A stretch of DNA of 64,000 bases. Origin: Scytalidium lignicola. Lineage: Eukaryota; Ascomycota; Leotiomycetes. The notes under the pieces were generated by a model. It was not told where the DNA came from and did no database searches. It was given only the letters and a program-made list of their open reading frames with translations. Shown here piece by piece: positions 57,401-64,000 of the stretch (positions are counted from its first letter, which is position 1; each line of letters begins with the position of its first letter). Both the position numbers and the translations under genes were made by a program. Where the stretch lies: assembly GCA_002812745.2 (NCBI GenBank), contig NCSJ02000042.1:124001-188000 (forward strand). Reading direction: 5' to 3'.

Positions 57401-59475
57401 GTTGTGCTACAATTGTAGGATAGATACACTTTCAATTTGTGGTAATATGGGAGCGATGCAGTTTATACAAATGGCATCTGCCTCCACCGTCTGCAGATAT
57501 AGATCCTGTGGGTTCCAGACTACGAGCACTGTCCAAGCAAAATGACAGGCCGTGCCTAACTAACGCCGGAGACATGGAGATATGGATCAAAAGAAAAGGC
57601 ATGTGATATCTGATATCTTTGGGTTCAATCTGCATACTGTGCTTACAAGGGGCGGACTAAGGGGATCATTGGGGGATGTATGCTTCGTAGTTCCTGCCGA
57701 TCATGAACCTATCGTGGAAATTCCTCCCAGGGAATATCCAGCAAGTGTGATTTGATACCCCCCAGAGCTCTTTAAAATATTCTTACTGCTAATGTAAAAT
57801 CAGAATTTCTTTTGACCATTTTTTTGTTTTGCTGTATGCCGATGTGTAATTCACTATTCTACACGTAATTGGTGGGCTGATAGAAGCGGTTGCCAATTTC
57901 GGATTGGTGTGAAGCTCTCCAGCAGGACATGGAAAGCAAAAAGCAAAAACACAACAAAAAACAAAGTCCAGGAAAATATTTTCTACGCATTACAAGCGAA
58001 GTTCTGAACGACGCTACCCGGACCTTTTACTTATTGTGCTCTGGTGGAAAGGGAGAATCTAGATCCGTCATATTGTGGAGTCCATATCTCCGATATTCCC
58101 AAATAGTGACACTTTGTAGCAGTTTTTCCCACCAGTACGGTTAAATAAATGATATCTACTAATATATAGGGGTATCTGAGCTCGCAACTGTGTGAAGAGT
58201 GAAATCGGCAGCATGTTCCTTACTCCGCATGTGCATTCAAGACTAGTACGGCGGTTGGAACGGTCGTCGTACCAATAGAGCAACGGAGAGAAGGCACGGC
58301 ACAGGCCCGGATAGGTACGTACTTTAATTTTGGTGGCATAATGAAACTTCTTCAGCTTATGACCGCCAGCCTGAGTATATATACAGTAATCTGTTTCCTT
58401 AACAAAAATGATATCGTACAGCTAAAGAATTTTCCCCATAACGTTCAGACTTTTGTCTTCTTTAACAAATACGGATATTAAGTACATGCAGTTCAAATAT
58501 CAAACTTCATTGGATCTACAAATTTACGGTGTTGCAAATGTCTTTCACGCCTTTCACTTACCTTGGGGTTTAAAGGATCCTAAAAAATATCATATTCTCA
58601 TCATAAGCACATTGTTCTGAGCGTTTCATGGTGATCAAGTTGTAGATAGTAATGCATAATTAATATCAAATTAGGATGGAACTTTTCAGCATAATCGAAC
58701 AGATGTGGGAGTCTTAGTGATTAAGACGCTGACGATAGGAATGTCTCACAGTCAAACTCTCGCGTCGTAAGTTGTTGTGTGAGTATGCCGCACAACTCAT
58801 TAGTTAGGTATAGCGATGGCAAATGCTGAAGTGACAAAGCGTTGAGCATGTGCGCCACTGCGGAAATTCTCATCCTAACATGCCATAACAATTTCTTTTG
58901 CTACATCCTCCTACACTTGTTCTAATATTTTATTTGATCTATGAAATATTGCTAACACAACTATCAGTAAGTAGAGGTCAACAACTATATTAGCCACCTC
59001 GTCACTTGATATAAAACCATAACTACATTTCCACCCTTCTCAAGTACATCGTTAGGATTCGCCGAGACATTTCATACCAGTTATAACTATGCGCAATTTT
59101 ATGTTTCATGCGATTCCTGTCATGTCTAATAGACAGATAAATGTATTTCAAATATTCAGAGCTTAATTTTTATTTGGATTGTAGCATATTATTATCTTAT
59201 ATGATAATACACGTTCATCAACATTCCAACTACGTGTCATTTCACAGTGATATGACTGACGATATACTCGTCTGCATTAAACCTGCATGATTATCTCCGA
59301 TATTAACACACATAGCCATTTTAAGGAAGAGTGTCGGTAATTATTCTTCCTCTTGTCTGTTCTGGTACATGCCCGCTAGTATCTATATCTCCATGCTCAT
59401 TCACTGGCCAAGGATTTCCTATATCAGTCAGTTTATATTCCATCTATCCTGTAATATTGAACTGGGTTGTTTTAC
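57401..59475. other. Intergenic, nothing recognised
   Basis: About 2 kb with no convincing gene. Frames such as 57890-58144 and the complement of 58068-58283 lack motifs and splice partners. Composition becomes AT-rich to the right. Confidence 0.45.
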
Positions 59476-60225
59476 CTAATTGAGGGTGCACGATTTTATT
59501 TCTTCGAAGTTTCTGCAATCATGCACAACTTCGAAGTTTGGAAAGGGTTTACGATACCCTTCCGTCTAATCTATCGTCATGAGTGGGACATCCGCCTTGC
59601 ACATTATCAGTTGCCGAATGGAGTCTATATGGTGATCCAGATGCTCAAGAAGTCTAGCCTCCTTGCCCGTACCAAACTCAATAACGTCTCGTATGTATTT
59701 GAGACAGTTGAGTTGATGGAACACATCGAGACTGGCAAAGTAGTCACCCGATCCGTCATGAAGATGAATGGAAGTTTGATTAATCTTACGCAGATCATCT
59801 GCAGATACCCGTACGTTGGTGTACATGATAAGTTGATGCCAGGCATCTTCAAGCTCAGATCGGGAGTTCCCGCGGTATGGATTTATATCACCAATCTGCC
59901 CATGAAACATCGTCCTCTCGTTACGTGCTGCAACTTCTGCAGGTGCTATCTTTGTTAGAAGATTATGAACTCTGGTTATAATATTATCTAACTTACAATA
60001 CATTATCTTGGTCTGCATCATAAATCCATTAAAGTTGATGATCATAAGAAAGATGATCGTATAAATTGTAATAAGCAAAAGATGGACCCTTCCCCAGCTA
60101 TAATGTCCTCTAGGACGTATTGCTTTATCGAAATCACCAGAGGGGGAGCCTCTGATCTCAGTAGTAGAGCCTTCATCGTCTAGGTCGTTGCGTATAATTG
60201 CGTACTTATGCTTCGTGAATAACAT
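59476..60225 (-). pseudogene. UstYa-like (DUF3328) protein with premature stop
   Basis: From the ATG at 60225 (MLFTKHKYAIIRN) the frame encodes a single membrane span (HLLLITIYTIIFLMIINF) and a UstYa-type domain: a GNSRSELEDAWHQLIMYTNV block, HQLNCLKYIRD, and HHIDSIRQLIMCKADV. Family members usually show HxxHC twice; here the first is HQLNC and the second HHIDS, so both motifs are altered. A TAG at 59568-59566 ends the frame. The same frame then stays open to 59476 and contains PFPNFEVVHDCRNFEEIK, the usual family end, so the stop replaces a conserved Trp (TGG to TAG, a RIP-type change). UstYa-like oxidases modify peptides in fungal RiPP pathways. No precursor or partner gene is seen nearby. 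It is probably non-functional or has changed function. Confidence 0.72.
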
Positions 60226-60876
60226 AATTGAAGGATACGATTTCTTTGTACAATAAGCTTGTCGATCCTGGCGTAGAGGATTTAGGGATATGTACGTGTA
60301 ATCGAACATTAAATCGATTCACATGGAACGGCTTGCCGGAACGAAAGGGCCAATCGATTCATCATGAGTATGCGCCGCAGCAATCTTTTGCCTTAACAAT
60401 ACCTTATTGAAATAAGTGTTACGATTTTCCTTCGAATCTTAAAACATCTAGTTAGTATTTGATGTTACCAACACAGCTTATGCTATAAAATTAGTATTCT
60501 TGGTTTTGAAGGCAGCAAGGCCGAATATTACGATTTACCAATTTTATCAAACAGCAGCTAATGAAATAGGTCAAAATCAATATGGGCCTAGCTCATACTC
60601 CTTTACGTATCATTCTAGTACTGCGGTTCAAATTTGTGGTAGCCGTCAAACTCATAGGTCACTTATCTGATGTAAATCGATTCAAACTCAAATATTTGAA
60701 AGGATATGCCGCGTCATGATTGCCTCGTCCTATTAAGGGGCATTGCGAGTCAGACGCTTTTCACGTTTTCAGATATAAGCTGAAATAATTTTGATCAGCC
60801 TGTCTTATATTGGCTTCTAATAGGATAGTGATGACTCCTTAATATCTATTCCGCTACTCACTACCTAATACCATTA
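60226..60876. other. Intergenic, nothing recognised
   Basis: Spacer of about 650 bases containing the 5' flank of the UstYa-like gene and the 3' flank of the GH89 gene. The open frame of the UstYa-like gene extends to 60309 but probably starts at 60225. Confidence 0.45.
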
Positions 60877-63322
60877 TCATTTTTTAACATCAAAAGCCGA
60901 AGGCAAAGTCCGTTGTATTTGGGCCAAGACTCTTGGTAACTGTCCTACCGTTCCATATCTCTCGCCAGGCTTAGTTCCCCAGATTCCGGTCTGCCATGCT
61001 TCAGAGAACAGGAGGATTTTGTTGGTGACATCTGTGGCGTTATAGCTAGATGCTTTAGTTGACATAAGGGTTTCAAGAAAGATCTCCCATCGTGGGATAT
61101 AATAGGATGAGACTAAACCTCCCCAGGATTTCGAGGCGTAGTCATTGATCTGGCCCGTTGGGCCCCACAAAGTTACTTGATTGCGTGCATTGTACTCATA
61201 AAAGTCAGCAGTAGCAGTTGTGTTGGTAACATTGGCCCAAGCACGTGCGCTCCCAATCCACGATGAAAGCAGAAAATGCTCATTTGTTGACAATACTGAG
61301 TCAAGAGCAGAAAGGAGACTGAGAAGCTGCTGTCCAGTTGATTTCAAATCGGTCAGAGAACCATGAGGGTCGGTGTAAGCTGAAATCAGCTTTGAGTATA
61401 AATCTGCAAATTCGTTGCCTATAACTTGTCGGGTAACGTCCACAAGGTCATATTGGTATGTTGGTGAATCCCAGAGACCCGGTTCTACTGCTGAAGCCGT
61501 ATATATCAAATTCCACACTTCAATCATGACGCTTGGATTGTAATTAATTGTGGTAGGATGATGTGCTGTGCGATCCAACATACCGGATATACTTGGCAAC
61601 AATTCAAAGATAGATTTAGATACCGCATTTGAAGTTAAGTTAGTATTGTTGTAGACTGTTGTGTGCATTATGTCCCAGGCCGAGTAAAGTTCCTCCGGGA
61701 TATAACCACTTCCCGAGTATCGACTCGAAACCCAGTTATGAAAATAGGTTTTGGTATCGATAGGATGTTTTGACCAAGCCTGGTCAAGTAACAAGTCATA
61801 CACGATTTCGTTACCTTCTTGACCCTCCATAGTCAGGCCAAAGCCAACAAGAGAGGACGAATTAGCTAGAGCCTCAATAGGATTTAAAGTTACGTTCATG
61901 ACTTGACCATAGAGGCCCATATTCCCACCATAATCGTGAAGTTGACACCATATCCATGGCTTTCCGTAATAGGAATTAGTTCGCTGCCATTGGGGTTGCG
62001 ACTCGGAAAACAAATCCAGGATCAACATATCACTATTGTCCTCTACACCACCTAGATATGCTTCAATACGCTCATTTGTCCAGAAGGAAGAGCTACTAAA
62101 GAAGAGCCATCCCTGCATCATCCAAATGGCCTCGGTGTCTGCTGCTTTAAGACTTTTCCAAGTGTTGTATGTCACGTTCCGCAGATATCCTAGGTCGCCG
62201 GAAAATGGGTTGTTTTCATTGTATTGATCAAGAGTATAAATGTGTGTGATATTGCCATAAGCACTTATTTGTTTAGAAATAAGGCTTTTCTGGAGTTGGG
62301 CGAAGGATGGATCGTCCGGCTCTAGGAACGTATCATTTGTGTAAGAGGAAGGAAATCCTGACCACTGGGAACCGTTGACCACATTCGCGCTTGGTCTCAC
62401 ACGAGTAAAAGAAGCTGGGACAAATCCAGTGAAGGCAGGCAAGACAGGGGTCATGCCCAATTCCACCATTCTTTTGACAATTTTCTTTTGCAAGTCGAAC
62501 TGCGAATCTATCCATGACAGCGGAAGCTCTCCACCCCACGAGCCTTGCTCGTTTCCGAATCTGTTCCATGCCTGGAACGCTGGACCACTGAAGAAAGAGA
62601 TTATCTCTGCATCAGTCATACCAATTTCTCGATACACATCGAGGAGAATCTTCTCGTATCCAACCCATGCTAATGGGAGATTCACTCCACGAAGAGCAAG
62701 CCAGTCGAGCTCTAATTCCCAGTCCTCCCATGTCCAGAATGCGGCAGTATATGAGAAGGTCACTTTTAGAATTAGGTATTATTATCGAAAACAATGAGAG
62801 ATAGCTCTAGCCTAACATACCTGTATTGAAATGATACCGCCAAGGTACGATGCTACATCCACTAATAGGAGACCACAGAGCAGGCAATTTTGACGGAGCC
62901 AGATGCAATCTGCTTCCGACATACCAATAAATGTCTACGTGCGCGACATCTGTCAAGTATCGATGCAGCCTGTGCTCTAATTGTTAGCTATAAGATTTGT
63001 AATCAGGCTAGACGACTTACCCCGATAACAGTGCAGAAACCGAGTTGCCCTCGACTAGTATAGTTCCATGTGCGCTGGATGAGATTTTGTAGCAGTCGTT
63101 TACTCGATCAGTCAAGTTCGAAGAAACACCTGAAGCTGAGGTACTGCTTGAGGTCGTGAGGTGGAAAGTGAATTGGTCCACATGACTAGGCAGTCGTCGT
63201 TGGAGGAGATCCACGATTCCTGAAGTCGATTGAGGTGATTGTGATACTCCCAACGTCGTTGGTAGGGTCGCAAAAAGAGCGGTCAAGGCTAAAAGCCGTG
63301 TTGAAGCGGAGAAGAGATACAT
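60877..63322 (-). CDS. Secreted alpha-N-acetylglucosaminidase (GH89 family)
   Basis: Three exons, 63322-63021, 62969-62821 and 62762-60877 (introns 51 and 58 bases), sum to 2337 bases and 778 residues. This matches the usual 700-800 of NAGLU-type enzymes. A signal peptide (MYLFSASTRLLALTALFATL) starts it. Family blocks are WYVGSRLHLAP, VTFSYTAAFWTWEDWELELD, LRGVNLPLAWVGYEKI, IISFFSGPAFQAWNR, ELPLSWID and WIWCQLHDYGGNMGLYG. Both catalytic glutamates can be placed: one in YNENNPFSG at about residue 333 (the NEM position of human NAGLU) and one in EGQEGNEIVYDL. The enzyme removes terminal alpha-linked N-acetylglucosamine. There are many N-glycosylation sequons, as expected for a secreted or vacuolar protein. 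A TATATAA box lies about 155 bases upstream. The gene looks intact. Confidence 0.92.
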
Positions 63323-63478
63323 TCTCGCCTCAATCCCACTCTTTCCAATCTCTCGGTTCTTTTTTTTNAAAATTGAACTGCGATCCTCGTTGTTGAGGTC
63401 AACAGGTTCAAACGACTAGTGAAAACCAGTTTAATTGGTTCAGTAACTTTCAAGATCATGCACATCCTTCCGGACGTC

Positions 63479-63485
63479 TTATATA
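63479..63485 (-). promoter_or_regulatory. Candidate TATA box of the GH89 gene
   Basis: The minus strand reads GGTATATAAGACG about 155 bases before the ATG at 63322. An unresolved base after a T run lies between them, so the true spacing may differ slightly. Confidence 0.35.
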
Positions 63486-64000
63486 CCCAATGTAATTTGT
63501 GTGTGAGCCTGTTCCAGGAACCCTCGATGATAATGAAGCTAAGTCCAGTGCCACGTTGGTAACGTTGCAATTAGGCAGATCTTAAACCAAAAGATAAGCC
63601 TCTATTTGCATTCCTCTTATTAAAATCTAGTCTTGATCTAGCATGGCCCATAGTTCCGTGCGTTTACACATCTTTTCCACAAGCGGCACGTATAGGAACT
63701 GTGGCGCAAAAAGACTTCAGCCAAAGTACATGAAATTAATAAGTTGAATGAAAGTAAGAGTACTCATTTTAGAGCGCTACAGTTCGCCATAGTTAGAATA
63801 TATGCTAATTATTATAATTAGCCAATATATAATCCGTAGCAGTTTTCTCTAATTAATAATTTGTACCTCTACAGCTGATAAAATTTGAAGTGGCTGAAAT
63901 CTTAATCCATTCCTCTTTGCTCTAGGGCTAGTTGTGAGCCTAGCCGCTACTCTGCCGCCACTGTAACCATCCCCATTATTGCCCACAGAAACGTGCCATC
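63486..64000. other. Intergenic to window end
   Basis: No gene recognised beyond the GH89 promoter region. Confidence 0.45.

Noticed and set aside
57890..58283. Open frames on both strands
   Set aside because: Low-complexity, Lys-rich and without motif; likely chance.
1..64000. CRISPR array, bacterial operons, phage genes or attachment sites
   Set aside because: None seen. Spliceosomal introns and gene families show that this is fungal nuclear DNA.

Overview
The window looks like nuclear DNA of a filamentous ascomycete (Pezizomycotina). Most genes are split by introns of 45-110 bases with GT...AG ends and CTAAC-like branch sites. The recognisable families are typical of moulds: CFEM/PTH11-type receptor, DUF3425 bZIP factor, HET-like protein, ankyrin protein with a STAND-type N-terminus, UstYa/DUF3328-like protein and OTT_1508-like deaminase. 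Compact gene islands alternate with AT-rich, gene-empty blocks (about 21.5-26.0, 28.4-29.7 and 51.7-53.3 kb). The decayed DNA transposons carry in-frame stops mostly explained by C-to-T changes, as expected under repeat-induced point mutation (RIP). I cannot name the species.

Layout. 0.6-5.5 kb: deaminase-fold protein, an unknown gene with an in-frame stop, and a secreted cupredoxin. 7.2-8.5 kb: Tc1-like transposon. 9.6-10.5 kb: RfeG-like protein. 11.5-13.5 kb: pogo-like transposon. 14.7-16.7 kb: alpha/beta-hydrolase-like protein fused to C2H2 fingers. 19-20 kb: astacin-like metalloprotease. 21.5-30 kb: AT-rich desert with one tRNA-Asp gene. 30-34 kb: FMN 2-hydroxyacid oxidase and class III CoA-transferase (one frameshift). 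35.8-41.2 kb: bZIP factor, two small proteins, ankyrin protein. 41.8-47.6 kb: a divergent pair, a large HET-like membrane protein and a CorA-like membrane protein, in a GC-rich block. 47.7-49.5 kb: second Tc1-like element and a small non-autonomous element. 49.9-51.3 kb: F-box protein. 54-57.4 kb: secreted isochorismatase-like hydrolase facing a CFEM/PTH11-type receptor. 59.5-63.3 kb: UstYa-like gene with a premature stop and a secreted GH89 alpha-N-acetylglucosaminidase.

The genes do not form one obvious pathway. Several belong to families linked to non-self recognition or signalling (HET-like, STAND-type ankyrin, F-box, deaminase-fold, hydrolase/zinc finger). Others act at the cell surface or outside it (cupredoxin, CFEM receptor, isochorismatase-like hydrolase, GH89). 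The most interesting arrangement is the HET-like/CorA-like pair sharing a 373-base promoter region.

Limits. Gene models come from reading splice sites by eye, checked by frame continuity (summed exons divisible by three) and family resemblance. No database search was run. Many single N's follow A/T homopolymers, so single-base frameshifts may be sequencing errors.
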